Source of the DNA: Actibacterium lipolyticum
Lineage (GTDB): Bacteria; Pseudomonadota; Alphaproteobacteria; Rhodobacterales; Rhodobacteraceae
Assembly: GCF_900184935.1 (NCBI RefSeq)
Contig: NZ_FXYE01000002.1
Coordinates: 1,417,501 to 1,481,500 of the forward strand
Direction: 5' to 3'
Length of the DNA stretch: 64,000 nucleotides
In this document: piece by piece, positions 9,576 to 18,383 of the stretch
How positions within the stretch are numbered: position 1 is the first letter of the stretch
How the letters are laid out: every line of letters starts with the position of its first letter
The notes under the pieces: model-generated
The model's input: the letters and a program-made list of their open reading frames with translations, nothing else
What the model was told of the DNA's origin: nothing
Databases searched by the model: none
Translations under genes and position numbers: made by a program

Positions 9576-10360
9576 GCGGCCACCGCTTCGGCGGGCGGTT
9601 CTTGCGCGCCAGTCATAAAGGCCACCGCGTCGGACATGGTGTAATCCTTCGGGTTGATCGTACACAGACGACGACCCAGACGATGAACGTGGATACGATC
9701 GGCCACCTCAAACACATGCGGCATGTTGTGAGAGATCAGCACAATCGGCATCCCGCGCGAACGAACGTCTTGGATCAGCTCCAACACTTTGCGGGATTCC
9801 TTTACGCCAAGGGCCGCTGTCGGTTCGTCCAAGATCACAACGCGCGACCCGAACGCCGCAGCGCGGGCAACAGCAACGCCCTGTCGCTGACCACCCGAAA
9901 GGGTCTCAACCGCTTGGTTGATGTTCTGGATCGTCATCAGGCCAAGTTCATTCAGCTTTTCACGCGCGATGCGCTGCATCTCTTTGTTATCAAGCATCTT
10001 AAACATGCTGCCCATCACGCCCGAGCGGCGGATTTCGCGCCCCATGAACATGTTGTCCGCAATCGACAACGCGGGCGAAAGCGCAAGGTTCTGATACACC
10101 GTTTCGATGCCAGCCTCACGTGCTTCAAGCGGCGAGTTGAAGTGGAACGGTTTTCCGTCCAACCACATCTTGCCCTCGTCCACGTTCGTCGCGCCCGAGA
10201 TAGCCTTGATCAGCGATGACTTACCAGCGCCGTTATCACCGATGACGGCCAAGATCTCTCCGGGGTACAGATCGAAATCGGCGTTGTTCAATGCGGTTAC
10301 ACGGCCATAGCGTTTGACCAGCCCACGCGCCTTAAGAACGGGTTCCACTGCAGGGTTCAT
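9572..10360 (-). CDS. frcA: Fructose ABC transporter ATP-binding protein
   Basis: ATPase of the CUT2-type fructose importer FrcBCA. It is a single-domain ATPase of 262 residues, as usual for FrcA and unlike the duplicated RbsA type. Walker A is GDNGAGKSS, the signature LSGGQRQGV and Walker B VVILDEPTAALG. I chose the ATG at 10360 because it overlaps the frcC stop as ATGA; an ATG at 10381 is possible. Its own stop overlaps frcK in the same way, so frcC, frcA and frcK are translationally coupled. Confidence 0.93.
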   Translation of the reverse strand: MNPAVEPVLKARGLVKRYGRVTALNNADFDLYPGEILAVIGDNGAGKSSLIKAISGATNVDEGKMWLDGKPFHFNSPLEAREAGIETVYQNLALSPALSIADNMFMGREIRRSGVMGSMFKMLDNKEMQRIAREKLNELGLMTIQNINQAVETLSGGQRQGVAVARAAAFGSRVVILDEPTAALGVKESRKVLELIQDVRSRGMPIVLISHNMPHVFEVADRIHVHRLGRRLCTINPKDYTMSDAVAFMTGAQEPPAEAVAA

Positions 10361-11439
10361 GCCGAAACCTTTCTGATCCATTGGTCAATTGCGACCGCGA
10401 TAATGATAAGCCAACCGATGGCGAACACTTGCCACAGAACATCCACGCCCGCCAAACGCAGGCCCGACTGAAACACACCCACAATCAACGCGCCAAACAA
10501 CGCACCCATGATGGATCCGCGCCCGCCGAAAAGGGAAATGCCGCCAATCACAACAGCCGTGATCGACTGAAGGTTGCCTTCGTAAAACGACTGCGGAGAA
10601 ACCGAACCAACACGCCCGATGGACGCCCACGCGCCGATGGCACAGACGAACCCGGCCAGTGCGTAAACAGACACCAGCGTGCGGTCAGTCCGAATACCGG
10701 CCAGCTCTGCCGCCTCTTTATCGTCACCGATTGCGTAAACGTGGCGGCCCCACGCAGTTTTGTTCAGCATGTACCACAGGGCAACAAACACAACGACCAT
10801 CAGGATCGAACCATAGGTCAGGCGCGCACTGCCAAGAGCGATGTTGTTGCCAAAGAACTTCAGCAACGGCGCGGCACTGTCGATGTCTTGCGACCGAATG
10901 GATTGCGCACCCGACAGCCACAGGTTCAGCGCGAAAAAGATGTTCCACGTGCCCAGCGTAACGATAAACGGCGGCAGCTTAATGCGCGTCACCAACAGGC
11001 CATTCATGATCCCAGCCGCAGTACCGCCAACAAATGCGACCAAAAGGGCCAGCGGCGCCGGTACGCCCATTTCAACAGCAAGCTTGCCCGAGATAACCGA
11101 CATCAACACCATGATCGCGGCCACCGAAAGGTCGATACCTGCGGTCAGGATGATCAGGCTTTGCGCCGCAGCAAGGATGCCGATGATCGAAACCTGCTGG
11201 ATAATCAATGAAAGGTTAAATGGCGAAAAGAAACGTGATCCGGCCAACAGGCCAAACACAACGACACTTGCTAACAATACAATGACAGGAACCATCGTCG
11301 GGTTCCCGTGAAGGAAGTGCTGTATTCGATCCAGGAAGGATTTTTCTTTCGTGTCAAAGGAGGCCACGCTGGTATCGCTTTGGTCCAACGCTTTTTCAAA
11401 ATCCTGCTTTGGACTGGCCGCGCTCTCTGCACCGCTCAT
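10357..11439 (-). CDS. frcC: Fructose ABC transporter permease
   Basis: Inner-membrane permease (BPD_transp_2/CUT2 family) for fructose and related sugars. The 360-residue protein has a cytoplasmic N-terminal tail of about 45 residues, then about eight to ten hydrophobic segments. It includes the family-typical LTAGIDLSVAAIM stretch, PPFIVTLGTWNIF, and GGISLFGGRGSIMGALFGAL near the C-terminus. It is separated from frcB by 138 bp holding a strong UUCG-capped hairpin, and is fused to frcA by an ATGA overlap. Confidence 0.93.
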   Translation of the reverse strand: MSGAESAASPKQDFEKALDQSDTSVASFDTKEKSFLDRIQHFLHGNPTMVPVIVLLASVVVFGLLAGSRFFSPFNLSLIIQQVSIIGILAAAQSLIILTAGIDLSVAAIMVLMSVISGKLAVEMGVPAPLALLVAFVGGTAAGIMNGLLVTRIKLPPFIVTLGTWNIFFALNLWLSGAQSIRSQDIDSAAPLLKFFGNNIALGSARLTYGSILMVVVFVALWYMLNKTAWGRHVYAIGDDKEAAELAGIRTDRTLVSVYALAGFVCAIGAWASIGRVGSVSPQSFYEGNLQSITAVVIGGISLFGGRGSIMGALFGALIVGVFQSGLRLAGVDVLWQVFAIGWLIIIAVAIDQWIRKVSA

Positions 11440-11509
11440 AACATTCTCTCCAGACGGAAATTAGGTGTTCAGGTTACATGATTCCGCCGGCTTGCGGGGA
11501 ATCCGTGTT

Positions 11510-11533
11510 AAAACGGGCGGCCGAAGCCGCCCG
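11510..11533 (-). terminator. frcB/frcC intercistronic attenuator hairpin
   Basis: On the minus strand CGGGCGGC-TTCG-GCCGCCCG is followed directly by TTTT: a perfect 8-bp stem with a UUCG tetraloop and a short U-run. It lies between frcB and the rest of the operon, so it probably lets much of the transcription end after the binding-protein gene. Confidence 0.8.
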
Positions 11534-11577
11534 CAATGCCAAGGCTGGGAGTGTGAATTCAAACCTCGGCGGAGGGA

Positions 11578-12618
11578 TTAGCCCCAGCACATCTCCAGGC
11601 CTTCGGCCGAAGTGATCGACGGAATGCCATCAACTGGAGTGTCTGTAATCAGCTGGACCCCGGTGTTGAAGAAATCCAGACCAGGAGTGTTCTCTGGCTT
11701 CGCGCCACCGTCTGCGAAGGCTTTGATCGCTTCGATGCCTTTGGACGCCATCAACAGTGGGAACTGCATGGATGTCGCGCCAATAACGCCGTCTGCAACG
11801 TTTTGAACGCCCGGGCAGCCGCCATCAACGGAAACGATCAGCGCATCACCTTCTTTACCGAAAGCTTTCAACGCCTCGTATGCGCCAGCAGCAGCCGGTT
11901 CATTGATCGTGTAAACCACGTTCACGCCCGGATCTTTCTGAAGAAGGTTTTCCATCGCGGTGCGACCGCCCTCTTCGTTGCCGTTGGTGACGTCGTTGCC
12001 AACGATACGCGGATCATCTTCGTCGCCGATGTCTTTGGGGTCTTTCACGTCAACACCAAAGCCGGTCAGGAAGCCCTGATCGCGAAGGTAATCGACCGAG
12101 ATTTCAGAAGCGTTCAGATCAAGCAGCGCGATTTTCGCATCAGCAGACGCATCGCCCATCTTCGCCTTCGCCCATTCACCGATCAGAACGCCAGCTTTGA
12201 AGTTGTCTGTCGCGAAAGTCGCGTCTGCCACATCAGCCGGTTCAAATGGCGTATCCAGCGCGATCACCAGCAAGCCAGCTTCGCGAGCCTGTGTAACGAC
12301 TGGCGCAAGCGCGCGGCTGTCGGAAGGAGTGATCAGGATGCCTTTGGCACCCGACGCGATGCAGGTTTCAACAGCGGCGATCTGTGTTTCAACGTCGCCA
12401 TCCAGTTTGCCAGCAAAGGTTTGCAGATCGATGCCGTTTTCTTCGGCGCCTTTCTGGGCACCTTCCTTCATTTTCACGAAGAATGGATTGGTATCGGTCT
12501 TTGTGATCAGGCACGCACCAATCGAATGGCTTGCAGCTTGTGCGCTACCCGCGCTGATCATCATGCCAACAGCGGCAGCGCCAGCCAGTTTGGCCTTAAG
12601 GCTAAATTTCGTGTTCAT
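11578..12618 (-). CDS. frcB: Fructose ABC transporter substrate-binding protein
   Basis: Periplasmic sugar-binding protein (Peripla_BP_4/CUT2 type) that delivers fructose to FrcCA. I use the ATG at 12618, preceded by GGGAGGATTGCT, which yields 346 residues with a classic signal peptide ending [10 protein letters not shown]. An upstream frame to 12732 has no ribosome site and would cross the operator. Sugar-binding-fold features include the N-terminal strand [15 protein letters not shown] and the hinge segment [17 protein letters not shown]. It is the first gene of the operon, divergent from frcR, and is followed by an attenuator hairpin. Confidence 0.93.
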   Translation of the reverse strand: MNTKFSLKAKLAGAAAVGMMISAGSAQAASHSIGACLITKTDTNPFFVKMKEGAQKGAEENGIDLQTFAGKLDGDVETQIAAVETCIASGAKGILITPSDSRALAPVVTQAREAGLLVIALDTPFEPADVADATFATDNFKAGVLIGEWAKAKMGDASADAKIALLDLNASEISVDYLRDQGFLTGFGVDVKDPKDIGDEDDPRIVGNDVTNGNEEGGRTAMENLLQKDPGVNVVYTINEPAAAGAYEALKAFGKEGDALIVSVDGGCPGVQNVADGVIGATSMQFPLLMASKGIEAIKAFADGGAKPENTPGLDFFNTGVQLITDTPVDGIPSITSAEGLEMCWG

Positions 12619-12732
12619 AGCAATCCTCCCGAGATTTGCATTCAACAGAGCGCTGCAGTCCCCCACGAGCGCCCAAAGAGCGCCGGTTTCCCAGTTCTCC
12701 TTGGTAGCAAAACAAACCGATTCTGCAGGCAA

Positions 12733-12770
12733 CTGTCAATAAATAAATCACTCTTATTTATTATTGACAG
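12733..12770. promoter_or_regulatory. Operator/promoter inverted repeat between frcB and frcR
   Basis: CTGTCAATA at 12733-12741 is mirrored exactly by TATTGACAG at 12762-12770, with further AT-rich near-symmetry inward. Each arm contains TTGACA reading outward (12739-12734 on minus, 12764-12769 on plus), a good -35 element for frcB and frcR respectively. A repressor bound here, probably FrcR, would block both promoters. Confidence 0.65.
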
Positions 12771-12850
12771 TGACCCCTTCCGTGCTCAAAGATCGTTGGA
12801 ATTCAATCGGTGCGGTGCGCCCAACTGACCCAGAAAAGAAACGTAAGCCA

Positions 12851-14056
12851 ATGAAAGAAGACAGCAATACTGCACCAGCGAGCGGCATTCGCGGCTCCAA
12901 CCAAAGCGGTATGCGCGCCTATAACGAACGGCTTGTACTCTCTTTGATCCGTCAGAATGGCGCGCTGCCCAAAGCGGAAATCGCGCGTATCTCTGGTCTT
13001 TCGGCGCAAACGGTCTCTGTCATCATGCGCGCGCTAGAGGCAGACGGGTTTCTGGAAAAAGGAGAGCCAATTCGCGGCAAGGTCGGGCAACCCTCCGTTC
13101 CGATGAATCTTGCAAAAGGTGGCGCATTCTTCTTCGGCCTGAAAGTCGGGCGGCGAAGCCTGGAAATGATCCTGATAAATTTTCTGGGCACGGTCATCGG
13201 CCGCGTGCACCTTACGCATCCCTACCCCACTCCCGACGGTGTCGTTCGGTTCACCAATGACTCCATCGGCCAACTGCTGGATCAGCTAACACCGGAAGAA
13301 CGCAAACGCGTGGCTGGGTTGGGCATCGCTATTCCATTCCGGCTTTGGGATTGGTCCGTCGCGCTTGGCTTGGAACAAACCGATATGGAAGCTTGGCGCG
13401 AGCGCGACATCCGTGCCGAAATCGCGCAAAATTGGAACTTTCCTATTTATCTTCAGAACGACGCCTCGGCGGCGTGCGGTGCTGAACTGGTCTTTGGCAA
13501 AGGCGAAACCCCACGCGACTTCTTGTATTTCTACATCGGGTTCTTCGTGGGTGGCGGCGTGGTCTTGAATAGAAGCCTTTTCACCGGCCGGTCGGGCAAT
13601 GCGGGCGCGTTAGGCTCTATTCCCATTGGCGTGACGGGCAAAAAGGCACGGTTGTTGGTTGATGTCGCCTCTCTCGCGACACTGGAAACGGCCATTATCG
13701 CGACCGGCGGTGATGCGAACATCCTATGGGAACCACCAAAGTCATGGTCTGTTCCGGCCGACATCCTGCGCGATTGGGTTGATGATGCGTCTTCCGGCTT
13801 GGCCTTTGCAATTGCCGCCGCAGCGTCGGTAATGGACTGTGAATACGCCATGATCGACGGCTGGCTTCCCGAAGAAGTCCGGGCAGAGCTGGTACGTCAA
13901 ACCGAACAGAAGCTCACGGATCTGGAAATCGCGGGCATTGAAAAACCCCCAGTCCTAGAGGGCACCATCGGCACCAGTGCCCGCGCGCTTGGTGCGGCCA
14001 GCCTTCCGCTTTCTGATCGCTTCTTGGTCGATCAGAACGCGTTGCTGAAGGCATAA
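12851..14056 (+). CDS. frcR: ROK-family transcriptional regulator of fructose uptake
   Basis: ROK/NagC-type regulator, predicted to repress frcBCAK and its own gene and to be released by a sugar ligand. From the ATG at 12851 the protein has 401 residues; the open frame extends to a TTG at 12764 inside the operator, which is unlikely. The N-terminal winged helix (LPKAEIARISGLSAQTVSVIMRALE, with a variable N-tail) lies around residues 40-75. The ROK domain follows with LQNDASAACGAELVFG and GGGVVLN. The usual zinc-binding Cys cluster of NagC-like ROK proteins is not evident. Its divergent placement next to frcB is the main evidence for the specific role. Confidence 0.87.
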   Translation: MKEDSNTAPASGIRGSNQSGMRAYNERLVLSLIRQNGALPKAEIARISGLSAQTVSVIMRALEADGFLEKGEPIRGKVGQPSVPMNLAKGGAFFFGLKVGRRSLEMILINFLGTVIGRVHLTHPYPTPDGVVRFTNDSIGQLLDQLTPEERKRVAGLGIAIPFRLWDWSVALGLEQTDMEAWRERDIRAEIAQNWNFPIYLQNDASAACGAELVFGKGETPRDFLYFYIGFFVGGGVVLNRSLFTGRSGNAGALGSIPIGVTGKKARLLVDVASLATLETAIIATGGDANILWEPPKSWSVPADILRDWVDDASSGLAFAIAAAASVMDCEYAMIDGWLPEEVRAELVRQTEQKLTDLEIAGIEKPPVLEGTIGTSARALGAASLPLSDRFLVDQNALLKA

Positions 14057-14085
14057 CCCAACTTGCGCCGTCGATTTGCAAGGCC

Positions 14086-15627
14086 CTAGACCTTGTGAAA
14101 CCGTATCTCGAAGACTGCGCCGGGGTCGTTCGGGCGCACGTTCAGCTCTGCGCGATAGATATCCAGTATCGCCTTGGTAATCGCCAACCCCATTCCCGTT
14201 CCGCCCATATCGCGGCGGGTCGTGAAAAACGGATCAGCCACCCGGTTGGCATCGCTTGGCGCCAACCCGTTGCCATTATCCGCAACCCTTAGCACTCCTT
14301 CGGAATAGGTGATGCGCACCTCATCCGCACCATGCTGCTGCGCATTTTGCGCCATGTGGTACAGCACCATCCGGCCATGTTCGGCCGAAATCGGAAGCGT
14401 GACGCCACTTAAACCCTCGGCCAAGACCGCAAGCCCCTGAAGGTCGGGCATCATATCCATCAATCGGCCCGGTCCGCCCGGCTGCTGCCCCCGCATTTTC
14501 GTCATCTCACGAAGCCGGCCAAGCAAGGTGTTCATACGGCTTGCTTCTGATCGGATGTTGCCCAGCAATTTTTGACGCTGTTCCGCAGGTAGGTCTTCCA
14601 GTTCCAGCAACTCCGCAGCCCCAGAAATGGCAGTGACTGGGGATTTCAGCTCGTGCGTTACATGGTCCGTGTAAATCGAAAGCTCTTGCGCATGTTGAGA
14701 AAGCGTATCCGCCATCGAAAGGACACTCTCCCCCAGTTCAGCCAGTTCTTTGGTCCCGTAATGCGCCGAAACCTGCGACGGAGATGTCTTGCCCTTGGCA
14801 ATCGCAGAGGTGTTGTTCTTAAGCGCGTGAATCGGGGCCGATAGCAGCCGCAACAGCAGAAAACCAACCAGCGCCGTGCCAGAAACAGTCGCCGCGACCA
14901 TGATCAGAAACCCAGCCCTTTCACGATACAAGAACTTGTTCAAATTGGTTGGCGTCCGCGACAAGTAGACCACGCCAATGACACGGTCGTCCGCGATGAC
15001 AGGATAGGTCACAAAGACACGGAACTTCGTATCCCTGCTTATCGAAGTCAGCGGATGGGGGTCATAATCCTGTTCTCTTGCGCGTAGAATCGAGCCGACC
15101 TGACCACCAAGCGCCGACTGCACCTCGGTTAGGGTGGCGAATGAACGTCGCTCCTCTCCGCCAATGTTGGAACCGGTGTCATCCAGAAAAACCACACCCG
15201 AAAGCGTGGTTTTTCTTGCCCCGCGCGCCAGATCGATCATCAAAGGATAGATCGCCGCATATCGCGGGTCAGCCGTGGTTTCGTCTGGTACGCCGTCCGG
15301 GCGCGGGGCATGCAATCCATCAGCCTGAAGACTTAGCCCCGGCTGCGCGGGGTGAAAATCCGCCCCCCAATGGGCCTTAAGTTCCTCATTCAGCGGCGTG
15401 CCGATCATGGGGCCGTCCAAGGCCTGAAACGCGTCGGAAAAGGCCTGTGCATAAATGGCCCCCTGTTCGATCAAGGCCGCCTCTGTCGTGCGGATAAATT
15501 GGTTCGACGTCAGGCGCATCGCCAAAAGCGTCACAACCGGAATCGCGATCAGCAACGCGCAAACCGCAAAAACAACCAAGATCAACGGAGGGCGCCATTT
15601 TTTGCGAACTTGCGTCACAGCGCGCAT
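14086..15627 (-). CDS. Sensor histidine kinase of the exosortase operon (CreC-like)
   Basis: Membrane sensor kinase, last gene of the exosortase operon. From the ATG at 15627 (13-bp overlap with the regulator) it has 513 residues; a GTG at 15618 giving a GTGA overlap is an equally good start. A first membrane helix near residues 13-38 is followed by a periplasmic domain of about 200 residues, then a second helix (FLIMVAATVSGTALVGFLLL), a HAMP-like linker, and HisKA with the phospho-accepting His in VTHELKSP (about residue 325). The ATPase boxes DNGNGL and GGTGMGLA are intact, so the kinase should be active. Architecture resembles CreC. The signal is unknown; an envelope cue is inferred. Confidence 0.85.
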   Translation of the reverse strand: MRAVTQVRKKWRPPLILVVFAVCALLIAIPVVTLLAMRLTSNQFIRTTEAALIEQGAIYAQAFSDAFQALDGPMIGTPLNEELKAHWGADFHPAQPGLSLQADGLHAPRPDGVPDETTADPRYAAIYPLMIDLARGARKTTLSGVVFLDDTGSNIGGEERRSFATLTEVQSALGGQVGSILRAREQDYDPHPLTSISRDTKFRVFVTYPVIADDRVIGVVYLSRTPTNLNKFLYRERAGFLIMVAATVSGTALVGFLLLRLLSAPIHALKNNTSAIAKGKTSPSQVSAHYGTKELAELGESVLSMADTLSQHAQELSIYTDHVTHELKSPVTAISGAAELLELEDLPAEQRQKLLGNIRSEASRMNTLLGRLREMTKMRGQQPGGPGRLMDMMPDLQGLAVLAEGLSGVTLPISAEHGRMVLYHMAQNAQQHGADEVRITYSEGVLRVADNGNGLAPSDANRVADPFFTTRRDMGGTGMGLAITKAILDIYRAELNVRPNDPGAVFEIRFHKV

Positions 15628-16295
15628 CCGCCCAACTTCACACCAACACCGTGAACCGTGACGATGACTTCGTCGCACCCCAGCTTGGCCGCCTTTGCGC
15701 GTATGTTGCGGATATGACTGTCCAAGGTACGCCCGGACATATCGGTGTTGCCGCCGTAAAGAGCATCAATCAACTGGTTGCGGCTATGGACCTGCGCAGC
15801 GTGGGTGGCAAGATAGGCCAGCAGCGCGAATTCCCGCGCCGTCAGCGCCATTTCTTCGCCGCCAAGCGTTGCAAGATGGCCTTCGCTTTCGATCTTCAGC
15901 GCACCATGTTTTAACGCCCGCGCCGGATCTGGTTTGCCCCTGCTTAGAATGGCCTTGATCCTTAGAACAAGTTCACGCGGGCTAAACGGTTTTGCCACGA
16001 AATCATCCGCGCCAAGCTGAAACCCCAACACGCGGTCAATCTCGTCATCTCGCGCTGTCAGAAACAGGATCGGCACGTTGGATTTGGCGCGAATTGCCTG
16101 ACAGCAATCAAAGCCATCCATATGCGGCATCCCGATATCAAGCACGACAAGATCAACCTCTGTGCGCCCAAGTTCCGTAAGTGCGGCTTGCCCGTTTGAA
16201 ACTTCGACCACTGTATTCCCTGCACTTTCCAGTGCGATGCGAATGATGTCACGGATATGAGGGTCGTCGTCAGCAATCAGAATACGGTGTGCCAT
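15615..16295 (-). CDS. Response regulator of the exosortase operon (OmpR/CreB-like)
   Basis: Two-component response regulator of 226 residues, partner of the downstream kinase by overlap. The receiver domain has the acidic pair DD (10-11), phospho-acceptor Asp53 in LDIGMP, Thr80 and Lys102. A C-terminal OmpR-type winged helix occupies about residues 130-226 (ALTAREFALLAYLATH through TVHGVGVKLG). It follows the VIT/VWA protein by 3 bp. The 11-bp-phased repeats upstream of the exosortase gene are the kind of site OmpR-family dimers bind, so autoregulation of the operon is a reasonable inference. Confidence 0.9.
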   Translation of the reverse strand: MAHRILIADDDPHIRDIIRIALESAGNTVVEVSNGQAALTELGRTEVDLVVLDIGMPHMDGFDCCQAIRAKSNVPILFLTARDDEIDRVLGFQLGADDFVAKPFSPRELVLRIKAILSRGKPDPARALKHGALKIESEGHLATLGGEEMALTAREFALLAYLATHAAQVHSRNQLIDALYGGNTDMSGRTLDSHIRNIRAKAAKLGCDEVIVTVHGVGVKLGGCAL

Positions 16296-16298
16296 AAG

Positions 16299-18368
16299 TT
16301 ACGTTTTAACCCGCTTGATTGGTGTGTCCAGAAACAACTCATCCGTACGCCGGCGCCGCAGGCCCAAAAGGGTCATCACCGCCGTCAGCAAAAGGCCCAA
16401 CAACGTTTCTGGTTCAGGCGAAGAAGACCCTGAGAAACCGGATGGGTAGGCCTGTTTGCTAACGCCCGACACCATGGGCAGCGGAACACCAACAGGCTCT
16501 GCCGCGGCTCCGCTGCTATTCACAACCGTTTGCGAGACTGCGACAAACGACGTGTTCTGAGTTTGCAGCGAAAACTCTAACCCCAGCTTTGTAATCTCAT
16601 CATTCGCGAGGTCGGGGTTTTCGCCCACAGCGACCTGACGTGTCAGCGAAGAGATTTTGTTGCGCGCCCAAATCAACGGCAATGCGGTGTGCTCAGGCTT
16701 GCCAGTGGTCTGGATCGTGACCGGCATCTGGGCGACCCGGCCCTGAACAACCCCTTTGACGTGAATTGTGTTCTCTCCGGCACCGTCGTGGCGGGCATAG
16801 ATGCGCAGACTGTTACCATCGAACAGATCGGGCAAGTGGCTTGGCGTCACTCCTGTTACGTTCAACTCTCCCCAATCAATCTGAATGTCCGTCAGGATGG
16901 GGGTTTTCAGGTCTGCGGCCAGATCGCGTGCAACCTCTTTCGCTTTTTCATCCACACCGACATAACGCGCGTATCCATGGCCCTCGTCCGCCATCGCGTC
17001 CAGCAGGTATCGATTGACCGAATTCCCGATCCCAAAGGCATAGATGCGCGCGCTGCCAATTCGGTTGCGGATAGTGCGCAGAACATCGGCCTCGTTCCCG
17101 ATATAACCGTCACTTAGGAACACAACGATACGCATCGTGTCACGTACCGGTCGTGTTGAAAAAGCCGTCCGGATCGCGTTGTCAATTTCTGTCCCGCCGC
17201 CGCTGCTCAGCGCGCGTACATAAGCGCGCGCCTTGCGGATGTTGGCGGCGGTTGCAGGCAGGGCGTCGTTCGAAAATCGTTGGGCCGTGTTGGCGAACGG
17301 AATGATGCGGAAATAGTCCCCCGGACGCAGCCCAACCAGCGCCGCATCCATGAACGTCTTGCTTGCCGACATAGGCTCGCCCGACATCGAACCTGACGTA
17401 TCAAGCACGAAAACCAATTCACGCGGGGCTGCGGTGTCTTCGTCAACCACCTTTGGCGGCTCGATCATAACCGAGATAAACCCGCCACGCTCATCAGTAT
17501 GGGAAAGGGTCGCGGCCTCAAGCACGTCACCACCCAGCGAATAGCGCAGCACCAAATCACGGTTGTCCATCACCTTCCCGGCTGCAAACTGTGCGCTGTA
17601 TCCGTCTTCGGTCTGGGTGATCGTCAACGGGTGCGTATCGCTGCCAAAATCTGACGCTGTTACACCGCTGGTAAAGTGCAGGTCCAAACGAACCCTGTCG
17701 GTCGCCACCTCATCAGGTACATCCAATCCGGCGACCAGTGGGTATGCTGGCACCTTGCTTACCGCCCAGGTATTCGCGGGCTGCAGCGCGTCTTCGTCCG
17801 GTAGGTCAGCGAATTCATCGGGCAAGCGTGTGCCGTCATAGCGCGGGCCAACGATCATCGGGATAACCAGTTCGTACTGATCATCAATCTTTGGCACCAT
17901 CTGAACATATCGCAGCACAACCGTCACCGGCTGGCCCGGCATAAGGTTCGCAATCCGCTGCGTGAACATATTCGGGCGGTGTTGGGTCAAAAGCGCTGCG
18001 GATTTGCCCTCGACGGCGGCTTGTTCGAATTCGGCCTGCGCCTTTGCCTTCTCACGAATTCGGGCCTGAATGATTTCGTCACCAACGCGCATCTCCATCG
18101 CGTAGATCGCGGCGTTCTGGTTCAGCGGAAACAGATACTCGGCCTCTACGGGCACAAGCGACGGGTTTTCAAACACCTGAGTAATCTCAACCGTAGACAT
18201 ATCGCCTTCGATGGTGACCTTCAGCGTGCTGTCCAACATCGGAAGGTCAAACGTGCCACCGTCCGCCTTGCCAAGAATGCGCCCGGCGACGTCCTCCATA
18301 TCGGATGCTGCACGGACGGGGTGCGCAAAGAAAACCATAACGGGCAACAAAACGAAAAACAGTCTCAT
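16299..18368 (-). CDS. VIT and von Willebrand factor A domain protein with PEP-CTERM-like sorting tail (exosortase target)
   Basis: Predicted exported surface protein of 689 residues. A signal peptide (1-20, ending PVRA) precedes a VIT domain (about 30-165) and a VWA domain (about 315-490). The VWA domain has a complete metal-ion-dependent adhesion site: Asp323-x-Ser325-x-Ser327, Thr393 and Asp420. The C-terminus is tripartite: PEPET at 651-655, a hydrophobic stretch 656-670, and RRRR at 671-674, followed by an unusually long 15-residue tail. That layout marks it as substrate of the exosortase encoded 15 bp upstream. The ATG follows GAGG with good spacing. The domain order resembles the marine proteobacterial sortase-target proteins, but the tail is of the exosortase type. 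The ligand is unknown. Confidence 0.9.
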   Translation of the reverse strand: MRLFFVLLPVMVFFAHPVRAASDMEDVAGRILGKADGGTFDLPMLDSTLKVTIEGDMSTVEITQVFENPSLVPVEAEYLFPLNQNAAIYAMEMRVGDEIIQARIREKAKAQAEFEQAAVEGKSAALLTQHRPNMFTQRIANLMPGQPVTVVLRYVQMVPKIDDQYELVIPMIVGPRYDGTRLPDEFADLPDEDALQPANTWAVSKVPAYPLVAGLDVPDEVATDRVRLDLHFTSGVTASDFGSDTHPLTITQTEDGYSAQFAAGKVMDNRDLVLRYSLGGDVLEAATLSHTDERGGFISVMIEPPKVVDEDTAAPRELVFVLDTSGSMSGEPMSASKTFMDAALVGLRPGDYFRIIPFANTAQRFSNDALPATAANIRKARAYVRALSSGGGTEIDNAIRTAFSTRPVRDTMRIVVFLSDGYIGNEADVLRTIRNRIGSARIYAFGIGNSVNRYLLDAMADEGHGYARYVGVDEKAKEVARDLAADLKTPILTDIQIDWGELNVTGVTPSHLPDLFDGNSLRIYARHDGAGENTIHVKGVVQGRVAQMPVTIQTTGKPEHTALPLIWARNKISSLTRQVAVGENPDLANDEITKLGLEFSLQTQNTSFVAVSQTVVNSSGAAAEPVGVPLPMVSGVSKQAYPSGFSGSSSPEPETLLGLLLTAVMTLLGLRRRRTDELFLDTPIKRVKT

Positions 18369-18383
18369 GGGGTCCTCACTTGG

